From contig JAPFFF010000014.1 in assembly GCA_039105265.1 (NCBI GenBank), positions 3,534,001 to 3,598,000 on the forward strand: a stretch of 64,000 bases of DNA. Direction: 5' to 3'. Shown here piece after piece: positions 53,230 to 62,990 of the stretch. The stretch's first letter is position 1. The number at the start of each line of letters is the position of its first letter. The stretch comes from Tritrichomonas musculus (lineage: Eukaryota; Parabasalia; Tritrichomonadida; Tritrichomonadidae). The notes under the pieces were generated by a model, which had not been told where the DNA came from, did not search any database, and saw only the letters and a list, made by a program, of their open reading frames with translations. The position numbers were made by a program, and so were the translations under genes.

Positions 53230-54775
53230 CAGAAGTTTACTAATGATAATGGTAATAAACCCATTACTAATGTGTACTTGCCTTTTTCAAATAATTGTTT
53301 AATGTTATTCATATCAAAAAGTTGCAGAGCTAAACCGTCTCACATTGCACCAAGCTGCGTTTGGTCATTTAAATATGTTTTGTCAAATCCAAGTTCATGA
53401 AGTAAATCACTTATTGAAAAAGTTTTCGCCCCTGACTTGTCAAGAGAAATTACATTTTTAAGAAATCTACTTTCTGGTTTTTCATCATATGCAGATAATC
53501 AGCTAGAGCCAGATTCAATATATCTTTCATTGTGCATATTACTCCCATAATATTTCCTGATTCTAAAAACTCTTCATGCATTTTGAAATACTCCTGATGT
53601 AGAACATTTTAGCAGTAATCTCCGTCAAATGATAAAAATTTCGATTCAAAATTAAATCTTTTTAATTCTTGGCTTGTTTGTAAAAGAATATTTACAATTA
53701 CTTTATTTCCTATTCCTGACTTGCTCTCAATTAAGCGAACAGGTAAGCACATTTTATCTAAACCAAGCGGTTGTAGATAAATTGTGAACGAATACAAATT
53801 GTCAATATGTGTATGTGCATATTTGCTAGATGCAACAACACATATAGCATCAATTCCAAGATTTATCGGAACTGGCTTCTTGGATTGAGAAGCAAAAAAA
53901 ATTGTTTGATGCGGGATTTTGCATATTTTGTTGGCTCTTAAACCATTAATTATTGGTAGTAAATAAAGATTAATATGCTCATAAATTTTGCTATGTGAAG
54001 GGAAAGGCATTTATACTCGGAGCAATTGATAAGAAGATGGTGAAAGCCTATATAACAAAAACGATAAATTAATTAATTTTGAACTAAATTTTCTATGGTT
54101 TATGACAACATCACTCAATTTAAAAAGTTCTCTAAAAATATCATTTAATTTTTGGACTTTTTTATTACCGTTTTTTCTTTTTTCTCCATATCTTCTATCT
54201 TTTTTTTTTAATTTTCCAATGGTTGCTTTTAAATGCTTAATAGTTTCAGTATTTTCTTTTTTTTGGTTTTTCTCCATCTTTTTGATATTTAACCATTTTC
54301 CAAAATTTGGGTTTCCTATTCTGTTTTCAGTGAAAGATTGATTATTACTGTCAATTGAAGTTGTTTGCATTTGCATTTCTGGTGATCTCATTTGAGATAT
54401 TTCATCTTTTAAATTATCAATACGAATTGACAATTGTTCTATGATATATTGACGGGATCGTATCACATTCTCCATTTCTCTAGTTTAATTTTTCTAATTT
54501 GTGTATTTTGTTGTTTAATTCTGCAATAATAGTATTTTTATCTTCATTTTCATTATTTAGATGGGAAACTTGATTAACTAAGTATTGAATTTTTTTTCGT
54601 ATTCGAGTCAAATTCACTAAAAGAAGTGCAACATTTTTGGTGAAACATTTGGTTTCCACCTTCCATTTTTGTTTAATTATTCAGAATATTTTTGTTATTT
54701 TTTTGTGAATACTTTGAAAAAGTTTGATCCATTTTTCATCTAAACTCTTTTTGTTTATTTTTCGAAATGGTATGG
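53230..54775 (-). pseudogene. broken transposase related to the gene at 5995-7896
   Basis: The minus strand carries a decayed transposase gene. Its middle (within 53609-54010) has INLGIDAICVV, then FTIYLQPLGLDK, then SKFLSFDGDYC, which line up in order with AVDACS, FVYHVQPLNPS and VVSFSSDGDTF of the intact protein. An SDLLHELG piece further on mirrors SDPLHILK. An upstream coiled-coil part (54011-54475 and a little beyond) has no counterpart that I can align. The gene is broken in several places. It belongs to the element bounded by the TIRs at 52938 and 61399. Confidence 0.65.
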
Positions 54776-55229
54776 TAAAAATCAGTCAAAAATCATATAT
54801 TTTGTAAAGTACAATGTAAATAAATTAATACTTTAAAACTAATAAATTCTTATAGAAATTTAATGAAATTTTTATAAAATAAAAAAAAAAATTGAAAAAA
54901 ATGCTTTTTTTAGAACATATACTAAGTATTGTCAAAATTGGACCATCAAATCTAATACTTTATGTTTTACCAAAGAACTTTCGGTTTTATATGCGTTAAG
55001 AGAACTTTTTGTTTTTCTGAAAAATTCATTTTAAAGCAGCTATGTGATACATTACAACAGCATTTCTTGAGATTTTGCTTTATATCTATAGGAATGATAT
55101 ATTCTACACTGCTATTAGCGAACTCAAACTCATCTGTATACTCACTGAATGTTGATACATTATTGTTAGTAATGGCACCTGAATGTAGTAAATTGTTTAG
55201 TTTGATTTGCTATGAATTGGTCAATGTTG

Positions 55230-58110
55230 GGTAAGGATTCTCAATATGATGACAAAGTTTATTTTGAATACGATGATGAGTACAATACAGAAAAAAAATA
55301 GTACAATACAGAAGATGTTCAATGAAAATATTGGTAATATGATAGATTATGTGACAAATTGATATCTCAGTAATCAAATTTATGTATACAGACCGCATAT
55401 TACAAGGTGCTTTATTACATAATACTATGAGAACATGTTCCATATTGAGATTAAAGAGCAGACCAAGAATGATCTACTTGATAAGTATGAAAATACTATA
55501 CACATACTTGTCATTTACACAGATGAAGATATAGCACGTATGAATTATGATGATTATCTCAAATCTTTGCACGCTGTTATCCAAAAGAAGGCAAATAATA
55601 AGATCCATATATCAATGAATGCACTGTTTAACGGTATTCCTAAACCAGACAAAATTCAGCAAGTAAAGTAAAGCTGACGGATGATGACAAAGTCAAACTG
55701 TTTGATGAATACAAAAAGTTATATTATAAGCGTCATCCGAAGCTAATAGCACCGCAGATCGTATCATTCGAAAGTCATATTGAAGATTATGTTAACCAAT
55801 ACTATAAAGATGATGAATTTTTAAAATATGATGATTTGGTACAGTTAACCAATAGTTGGCTAAATGTAAGTTGAACAAAGCTATCCCATGGATATTATGA
55901 CATCTATCGAAGCAAATTCATATTACTAACATTCCATATAACAATATAGTTGGATTCAAGAGCAAGAAGAAGTATGAAGCACTGAAGGCTTTAAACAACG
56001 AATTGAAACTATTTGTCTACAAAATTAAAAAGTATCAATTACATAAAGTCGGGGTACGGAATACATATATGATTGACTTGATGTTTTCTAGTAAATTAGG
56101 CTATCTTGTTGTGATTAATATGAACATGAAGTATTTAATAGTTAAATTAATGAACACAGATGTGAGTGAAGAAAGAATAGTTGAAGAGAAAATAATTTGA
56201 GATCAGTTCAATAGTAAGTTCATTAAAAAATCAAAGGATGTTAACAGCTATCTTCGAGTATTACAACGTATTATTGACTCGCATGTTGATATCAAATGAT
56301 ACAGTATTTCCATCATAGAGATGATTATATAGTTTCAAGGGATCATTAAAACAATTTGATTCTTGAATGATCGATTTCTTTGTCAATCCTTTGACTCGAA
56401 TCATACAATTAATATCACCTGTTGAATCCTGCAGCTTGTCGATGTACATCTTTTTCATTAGGAAATATGATTCAATTACTTGTGGCATCTCGCTATGACC
56501 TTTGATAAATGGGAAATTATTATGAAATTGTCCCAACTTTTTGCCTATTAGCCCGGGATTATATTCCTGACCAAATGCCTCAACTAGCTTTGGTAGATCA
56601 TCTGCTTAAATGTGCATGTTATCGATATCTTGATAATAGATATGACAACCAATATCGAAAGTGAGACAAATTACTTTATTCTTATTTTGTATAGACATTG
56701 ATAGCACTTAAATACCAAGAAAGGATAAATTTAAATGCTTATTGATTGGACTTAATGAGCGAACTGCATGCATATTCGAATTATACATTTACACATCATC
56801 AACAATCTTAAAATAGTTCTTTGTCCAGTACTTATTCAATTCATCACCTTCAGCAAAGTACTTATAATCTTTCAATGCAACATTATCAACGATGATAACA
56901 TTAAATTTTGTGAGTTGGTCAATGTTAAGGTTAAGATTTGTAATTGTATCTTTACACACAATTAATGGGAATAGGTAATGTTTATTCACTTTTGTAATTC
57001 GTATTTCGACAACGAATGCAGATTGAGTATAAAGGAATTCCTTATTAATTTTTTAAAGGTATTATCTTTGGTTTTCCTTCAACAGTCACTAATCTTGCCA
57101 TTGCTGATTGGTATAAACTAACATCATCTAAATCATATAATGTCTTAGTTATGAATTATTTTATGTTGTTTGCTGTTATAAATCTTTCACAATGAAATGC
57201 TTGTGCACAGAACTTGTGTATATTACAACCAAGTTTGTAAAGATTGCCAATTGGATAGTATACACGATTATTGAACACTTCATTGGCCAATGATGAAATT
57301 GACATAAAGTCGTATGAAACTTTGTCGAAGCTGATTGAATCCTAAACGTAATTTGCGTATATCTTTGGCAATAGAAATTTCAGATCAAACAAAAAAACGT
57401 CGAATCAATCGAAAACCAGATGAAATCATTTAACACAAATATTTCTAATCAAACATCAAAAATTGAGGGAATTGAAATTCATCTGAAATCAAATGAAACA
57501 CATCTGAAAGAAATTTCAGATCAAATAAAAAATATTGAATCAATCTGAAAATCTTACCAAATCAATTGAAACAAATATTTCTACAATTTCTAATCAAACT
57601 TCACAAATTGAATCTAGTGACAATACGATCAAGTCAATTAAAAAAGAGATTGAAGAAATCAAACGCATGGATTCATCATTCATAAATCAAATTTATGAAA
57701 AATCTAATCAAGATCAACAAAATACCAGTGGTGTTCCAGAAAGCTGTGGTGATAAAGCTGATAATATAGTTAAATCAGATGGAGATTATTCGACATGGAA
57801 ATCATCTATGACAACAGTTGGATTGAATTTGATTTTCAAAAAAAAAAAAAAAAAAAAAATCCATTATTATCTTATGAAATGCAATCGGTAGGCTATTATT
57901 TTACAAATACAGTATATATTCATCCTAGATCCTGGAAAATCGAAGGAACCAATGATAAAAACAATGTTTAAACATTGCTATCATTGAACCTGCAAATATA
58001 CATAAATATTATGTTTGTATCGATACATTCAATATCTTCAGACAATCGAATGGAGAGGCACTCATCAAATTGAAATTTCCCGATTTGAAATGTATGGAAA
58101 TGTTTTGTAA
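55230..58110. mobile_element. Polinton/Maverick fossil (partial, broken)
   Basis: Old, broken remains of a Polinton-type element in AT-rich DNA. On the plus strand, 55690-56280 keeps a stretch resembling a retroviral-type integrase core (TYMIDLMFSSKLGYLVVIN). On the minus strand, 56261-57160 keeps pieces of a family B DNA polymerase: a motif-A-like YDLDDVSLYQSAM, a motif-C-like YYQDIDNM and the KKMYIDKL thumb-region block. The plus strand at 57380-58110 holds a coiled-coil, structural-type part. The convergent arrangement fits the family. No terminal repeats of its own were found, so only part of the element remains. It carries many breaks, probably more than ten, and looks old. Confidence 0.6.
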
Positions 58111-58503
58111 ATAAACATCAAAATTGTACCTGATATATTAATTTCTATCATTATTATATATCATTATAATATCTTTTTTCATTCATTTCGAATAGATTTG
58201 ATCTCTATACATTCAATCAATATTCTCATTCATACCAATGATTGACTATTTTCACAATCCAAGCCAAATATTGATTTCTAGATCAGAATTTTTGAAATCT
58301 AATTATCAAAATTTGCATTTTCATATATTTCAATATAGTTTCTCCTACTTCGGTGGAAGTTGTATTAACAATTTATAGTTGATCTTTCGATAAAAAATCT
58401 AAAATATAGATAAAATTTTAAAAAATAAGGTCAAATTTAAGGTAAAAAAAATATATTTAAGGTCAATTTATAAAAAAATGAGTAATGATAAAGCTTTTTT
58501 TGT

Positions 58504-58675
58504 TCAACTTTCGAACATGATGCAGCTTTTTTTACCAAATCTTACCCCCAATCGCGGGGTCTCAACTCCGCCTCCGCTTCGCTACGGCTGCACACGACGC
58601 CCGCTAGGGAATATGTAGACTTCGGGAAAAATCATGTAAAAATCTAAAATACTGCATCAGTATGTTCGACATGTT
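58504..58675. mobile_element. miniature TIR element carrying hairpin element copy C
   Basis: Outer arms TCGAACATGATGCAG (58511-58525) and, complemented from 58653-58671, GTCGAACATACTGATGCAG flank the GC-rich hairpin at 58526-58632. This is the same build as the element at 52641-52917: AT-rich arms with the hairpin as core. No convincing target duplication. Confidence 0.55.
58526..58632 (+). repeat. GC-rich hairpin element, copy C
   Basis: Begins TTTTTTTACCAAATCTTACC and ends GTAGACTTCGGGAAAAA with GCTAGGGAATAT inside. Its middle (CTCCGCCTCCGCTTCGC) is the most GC-rich patch in this part of the window. Middles differ between copies while the ends are conserved. Confidence 0.65.
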
Positions 58676-58924
58676 GTCACAGAGGAGTTATTCTTGATTT
58701 ATTCGTAGCTTATTCGAGTTTAAATTGAGTGATCGCGTTTTTTATCTTCATATTTTTTTGTTGGATCACAGAACGATCATAAAAGGTCAATTTTAAATTG
58801 AGAGTATTTATCAAAAAGATCGTCCAAAAATTTGAATACTTTGTCACTTATCCTATCTAGGCATAAGTCGATAAGTATTATGTTTTCAAATGTGCTTAAA
58901 ATGAAATATTTTTTTATTTATTTT

Positions 58925-59190
58925 TATAAAATTAAAAATAATGTTTTTATTGCTAATTCTCTTTTACATCATAAGATTTTAATATTTATTTTTAATCAGT
59001 GTATTCAAAAAGTGGATTTTAATGCTTCAAAAATGCATGTTTTTAATTTAATATTAATATTTTATGGCCTTAATGCTGGGTTAGAATGGCCATGAGATAT
59101 AGATCATAAATATACCTCATGCACAAAAATCCCACAAATAAACACGATTTTGGGATTTGGGATCGCACATTTGTGAGTGATTCCAAGTTG
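58925..59190. repeat. diverged upstream relative of the element at 59211-59572
   Basis: CATAAGATTTTAATATTTAT, ATTCAAAAAGTGG, GAATGGCCATGAG, AACACGATTTTGGGATTTGG and TTGTGAGTGATT occur in the same order as matching pieces about 394 bp downstream. The two are tandem-arranged members of one family, moderately diverged. Confidence 0.55.
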
Positions 59191-59210
59191 TATTTTTTAT
59201 AACTGCATTC

Positions 59211-59572
59211 ACTCAAAAATGTGTGAACACAAAAACTCTTAAAAAAAAATTGTGTTCGAGTGATAAGTCAATAAATAAGCTGTGTTTAATGTTTTTATAG
59301 ATAAATTATTATATTATAAATATTGATAATATTAAAAATTATATTTTTATTTTTTAATAACATTTTCAGCATAAGATATTAATATTTATTTTTTAGCATA
59401 TCATTCAAAAAGTTAATTTTGATGATTATAAAAATCATTCTTACCATTAATATTTTTCTGTGTTCAGTGTTGTATCAAGATGGCCAAAGGACGGTGATTA
59501 CAAAAATACCTTGAACACAAAAAAATATCAAAGAAACACGATTTTGTGTTTTGTGTTCACATATTTTTGAGT
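59211..59572. mobile_element. miniature TIR element, about 362 bp
   Basis: The left arm ACTCAAAAATGTGTGAACAC (with AAAAAC following) is mirrored at the right end as GTGTTCACATATTTTTGAGT. The arms are about 26 bp. No gene. The flanks (CATTC on the left, GATTC on the right) are too weak to call a target duplication. Confidence 0.6.
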
Positions 59573-59580
59573 GATTCATT

Positions 59581-59581
<1 letters not shown>

Positions 59582-59625
<44 letters not shown>
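59582..59625 (+). repeat. 44-nt poly-A tract
   Basis: An uninterrupted run of A immediately before the orphan gene at 59643. It is the longest homopolymer in the window. It may be a worn retroposition tail, a slippage product or an assembly-sensitive run. Confidence 0.9.
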
Positions 59626-59626
<1 letters not shown>

Positions 59627-59642
59627 AATAAGAAAAAATTCT

Positions 59643-60299
59643 ATGAGTTATAAGAAAAAAAATTATTATTTGAATGCTAGAAGCAGATTTCAAATGGAAA
59701 ACATCATTAGTTTCATTGAAGAAAATGTTAATGGCAAAACGCTGTTTACGAAAGAGTTGGTCTACAAACTTGAAAATGGTGCATTGGAAGGTGTGTATTC
59801 TGACCAAATTTCTTTTTCGAATTTGAAGTATTCACAGAGCGGATTTCAATTAGACATGTTTATCGTGTCGAATGAAAAGATATGGCTTATGGGTCAAGAA
59901 GGGCAACGAGAAAAGCTGCGAAAAGATTTTAGCGCAGTGTCGCTATTTCGTTTTGAGCTTGCAAAGCGTAAAAGTGCGGAAGCAATTACAGGTAGCTTTC
60001 GTCTAATTTCTGCTTCCGGCAAAAATACAGCTGCAGAAGCAATAGTAAGCGGTATTTACGGTGTTTGTCTGGAAAATGATGTTTTGAAATTTTATGAAGA
60101 TCAGGCATTATATAGGGATCAGCCAATACAAAATGAACAATTTAAGGCCGTTGCTTTTCAATCTCAGCATAGCTTTTATTGCCAAAACGGGAAATTGCAC
60201 TACGAATATGACGGAAAATGTTTTGATGTAGACACTAAAACTATGCAACGTGTCAGTAGTTCTGATAAGTTTCCTAAATTTATTTCAATAGAAAAGTAA
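59643..60299 (+). CDS. orphan gene, possible laterally acquired protein
   Basis: The protein has 218 residues from the ATG at 59643 (a second in-frame ATG at 59694 begins MENIISFIEENVNGKTLF). I do not recognise a named family. It looks like a compact, soluble beta-rich protein: ALEGVYSDQISFSNLKYS, GFQLDMFIVSNEKIW, AEAIVSGIYGVCLENDVLKF, YDGKCFDVDTKT, with no signal peptide or membrane segment. Codon use (GGC, GCG, CTG, TCG) and G/C content are clearly above the neighbouring DNA, the frame is undamaged although all around it is decayed, and a 44-nt A-run abuts it. A transfer from bacteria is my inference. A host gene caught between insertions is the alternative. Confidence 0.6.
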   Translation: MSYKKKNYYLNARSRFQMENIISFIEENVNGKTLFTKELVYKLENGALEGVYSDQISFSNLKYSQSGFQLDMFIVSNEKIWLMGQEGQREKLRKDFSAVSLFRFELAKRKSAEAITGSFRLISASGKNTAAEAIVSGIYGVCLENDVLKFYEDQALYRDQPIQNEQFKAVAFQSQHSFYCQNGKLHYEYDGKCFDVDTKTMQRVSSSDKFPKFISIEK

Positions 60300-60833
60300 A
60301 ATGGGTGAAGCTGGAAATGTGAATCATTTGATATTTTTGGAATAATTATCTTTTCAACTATCTCCAAATGCATTTATACAATATGATAGCATATAAATAA
60401 TAATAAATAGATATTTTATCTTTTTTATTTTTCTATTTCAGACATTGAACGACTTTTGAACACTGACGGCTTTGGTGATCAATATTTTAATCTCAATAAT
60501 CATCACATGAAAACGCAACAACAAAAATTGATGGCAGAACAAACAAAATTAATTTTTCAACAGAAATCAAATTTTGAATCAGCAAATCATTTTTGATAAT
60601 CATCTTTTTGGTCTCATAATCTAAGTCATAAAACTCAGAAGAAGCTTTTGACAAATTATATTTTACCACAAATTATCGTTCGCAAGAGTAATGTTGTTAA
60701 TATTATGTTGCTTTGTTGATGTTTGGAGCAGGGTCATTTTGTGATAGAAATAAAAAAATAAAAAATGTAGAGTGGTGAATTTTAGGATGCGAAAGAAAGT
60801 GAAATGGCACTAGTTCACTTCCTGCTTAATTTT
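60300..60833. other. spacer with a 51-codon coding-like remnant
   Basis: The plus strand at 60441-60596 reads a peptide (RLLNTDGFGDQYFNLNNHH, then Gln/Lys-rich to a stop) with the same higher-GC start as the orphan gene. TTTCTATTTCAG precedes it and looks like an intron acceptor, but no donor gives an open junction with the upstream gene. It may be a separate gene remnant. Confidence 0.3.
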
Positions 60834-61211
60834 TCATTCTAAAATCAAATCTTCATGTTTGCCAATAAAAATTTCAGGAGGAGAAATTTGGTATTTGCTA
60901 CGAAGTTTTTCTATTGTGTCTCTTGTTTTGTTATTTGCTATTTCAATACTATAATTGTAAAAATCATTCTCCTTGTATGATTGAAGTTTATTATTGCCAC
61001 AAACCCAGAACTCTTTCATCCTGCAACTTATTCTTCTTCTAGAATTCGAATTTAATATTACATATTCAATATTATATTCTTTAATTTTATCTGGATAAAT
61101 TCGTATACTATCATTTGGAGATTTTAAAGATATATACAAAACCTTCGCCAAATAATTTGATAAACCTGTATTTATAGGAAATCTTTCGCATAATATTATC
61201 AGGATGTTCAT
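60834..61211 (-). CDS. hypothetical 125-residue protein next to the right TIR
   Basis: The peptide starts MNILIILCERFPINTGLSNY, has a mixed charged composition (RMKEFWVCGNNKLQ, KTRDTIEKLRSKYQISPPEI) and ends just past IFIGKHEDLIL. It lies about 60 bp inside the right TIR of the 8.46-kb element and on the same strand as that element's transposase relic, so it is probably an accessory gene of the transposon or the first part of its transposase. No family recognised. Confidence 0.5.
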   Translation of the reverse strand: MNILIILCERFPINTGLSNYLAKVLYISLKSPNDSIRIYPDKIKEYNIEYVILNSNSRRRISCRMKEFWVCGNNKLQSYKENDFYNYSIEIANNKTRDTIEKLRSKYQISPPEIFIGKHEDLILE

Positions 61212-61269
61212 GAAGAGAGATACAATTATTGATATATTGATAGAGCTTCATATTTTTCCGTAAAAAAAG

Positions 61270-61399
61270 CATGAGCTACTCATGGTTTTTTTCACAAAAG
61301 TGCAAAAAAGGTCTCGCCTATTTTTATGAAGTACGATACATGGTCAATATTGACCTTAACCGTTGAGGTCAAAAGAGATTGGGGGCAAAAAATATCTCC
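61270..61399 (-). repeat. right terminal inverted repeat of the 8.46-kb element
   Basis: Inverted counterpart of 52938-53067; followed directly by C, nine A and G, the repeat of the left flank. Confidence 0.85.
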
Positions 61400-61410
61400 C
61401 AAAAAAAAAG

Positions 61411-62077
61411 CAATTTTAAATTTTTAATAAAAATAAACAGATTCTTTAGTTATATATTTTTATACTCGTACCATTTACTTTAGAATGTTTTTTTATCCAA
61501 AATTTAAAACTTTTTCATAGATTTTCATCTTCAGAAAAAAATTATGTAAACCATTCAAAATATTAAATTTTATATTGTATACATCTCTCTATTTAGCTTT
61601 CCTTTTTTATAAAATATCTTTTATTTAAATGTTATATAACATTTAATCATATAATATATTTATATATTCCTTATATTTTAATATTTAATTAAAAAATTGA
61701 TTGAAAATCTACTTTAATAATTGCTTAAATAAATTATTTTATGCTAAATAAACGTAAGCTATATTATAAGATGACTTATAATATAGTCATCTCCAATAAT
61801 CATAATGCAACAATATCAGATTATATTTATTGAAAAGAACTATGGATATCAATCATTTTTTAATGTTAAAATTTTCCTACTAGTGCATACAAGCTGTAAT
61901 TGATTTGTTACATAAATATTTATCAAAAACATGAATGATAAAGTCGGATTCAAAAGGCTTGGGACAAACATTTGATAGATCTAAAAATGGAACTTTTTTG
62001 GATATTTTTCTCTCAATTTTTTTAATTCAAAATATACGGTTATTTTATTATTTTCTTTATTAACAATAACCAACTGC
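61411..62077. other. AT-rich spacer before the repeat-bearing transposase gene
   Basis: No gene seen. It should hold the left end and promoter of the element encoding the transposase at 62107, but I could not see the other end, which is outside the window. Confidence 0.45.
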
Positions 62078-62990
62078 AAAGTCAACATTACACAAATATT
62101 CTGCCAATGTCAGCTCCTGTGAATGCCAATGCAGATTCTACTGCAAGTAAACAGAACCTTTTTTGTAAAAGTAATAATTTTAATAACATTCAGCTTTTTT
62201 CTACTCCGAACGATAGTAAAGATGATCAAAAAAGCCATTTTACACCACCGCGATTAAGCAGTAGCTTCAACACGCACGGCATCCAAACTTCAGAATCTTC
62301 GATCAAAGATAACCAACAGCAAAGTCAACATTACACAAATATTCTGCCAATGTCAGCTCCTGTGAATGCCAATGCAGATTCTACTGCAAGTAAACAGAAC
62401 CTTTTTTGTAAAAGTAATAATTTTAATAACATTCAGCTTTTTTCTACTCCGAACGATAGTAAAGATGATCAAAAAAGCCATTTTACACCACCGCGATTAA
62501 GCAGTAGCTTCAACACGCACGGCATCCAAACTTCAGAATCTTCGATCAAAGATAACCAACAGCAAAGTCAACATTACACAAATATTCTGCCAATGTCAGC
62601 TCCTGTGAATGCCAATGCAGATTCTACTGCAAGTAAACAGAACCTTTTTTGTAAAAGTAATAATTTTAATAACATTCAGCTTTTTTCTACTCCGAACGAT
62701 AGTAAAGATGATCAAAAAAGCCATTTTACACCACCGCGATTAAGCAGTAGCTTCAACACGCACGGCATCCAAACTTCAGAATCTTCGATCAAAGATAACC
62801 AACAGCAAAGTCAACATTACACAAATATTCTGCCAATGTCAGCTCCTGTGAATGCTAATGCAGATTCTACTGCAAGTAAACAGAACCTTTTTTGTAAAAG
62901 TAATAATTTTAATAACATTCAGCTTTTTTCTACTCCGAACGATAGTAAAGATGATCAAAAAAGCTATTTTACACCACCACAATTAAGCAA
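62078..62990 (+). repeat. 243-bp coding tandem repeat, about 3.8 units
   Basis: Units start at 62078, 62320, 62563 and 62806. The spacings are 242, 243 and 243 bp; the first unit lacks one base near 62100. Units 1-3 are virtually identical and unit 4 drifts after about 62960. Each full unit encodes 81 residues in one frame (MSAPVNANADSTASKQNLFC, then KSNNFNNIQLFSTPNDSKDD, then HFTPPRLSSSFNTHG). Near-identity implies recent amplification or homogenisation. Confidence 0.93.

Larger units (their letters stand above)
52927..61410. mobile_element. 8.46-kb TIR element (composite, broken) with nested insertions
   Basis: About 130 bp at 52938-53067 recurs inverted at 61270-61399 with roughly 90 percent identity: both run GAGATATTTT, GCCCCCAATCTCTTTTGAC, AACGGTTAAGGTCAATATTG, and end in GTGAAAAAAACCATGAGTAG. 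An 11-bp string (C, nine A, G) lies just outside both ends (52927-52937 and 61400-61410) as a probable target duplication, though of low complexity. Inside are a broken transposase at the left end, a small frame just inside the right TIR (both on the minus strand), and between them Polinton fossil pieces, miniature elements and an orphan gene. I read it as a DNA transposon related to the SANT-tailed transposase family, later used as a landing site. Confidence 0.7.

Noticed and set aside
57535-57891. Coiled-coil frame as a host gene
   Set aside because: It sits next to the polymerase-like pieces and continues broken on both sides, so it is treated as part of the Polinton fossil.
59571-59642. 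N-terminal extension of the orphan protein through the poly-A tract (poly-Lys)
   Set aside because: It would start at GTG and consist mainly of Lys coded by the homopolymer; ATG at 59643 is more likely.
60299-60441. Spliceosomal intron joining the orphan gene to the 51-codon remnant
   Set aside because: The acceptor-like TTTCTATTTCAG is present, but no donor near the upstream stop gives an open junction, and the trichomonad-type donor and branch motifs are absent.
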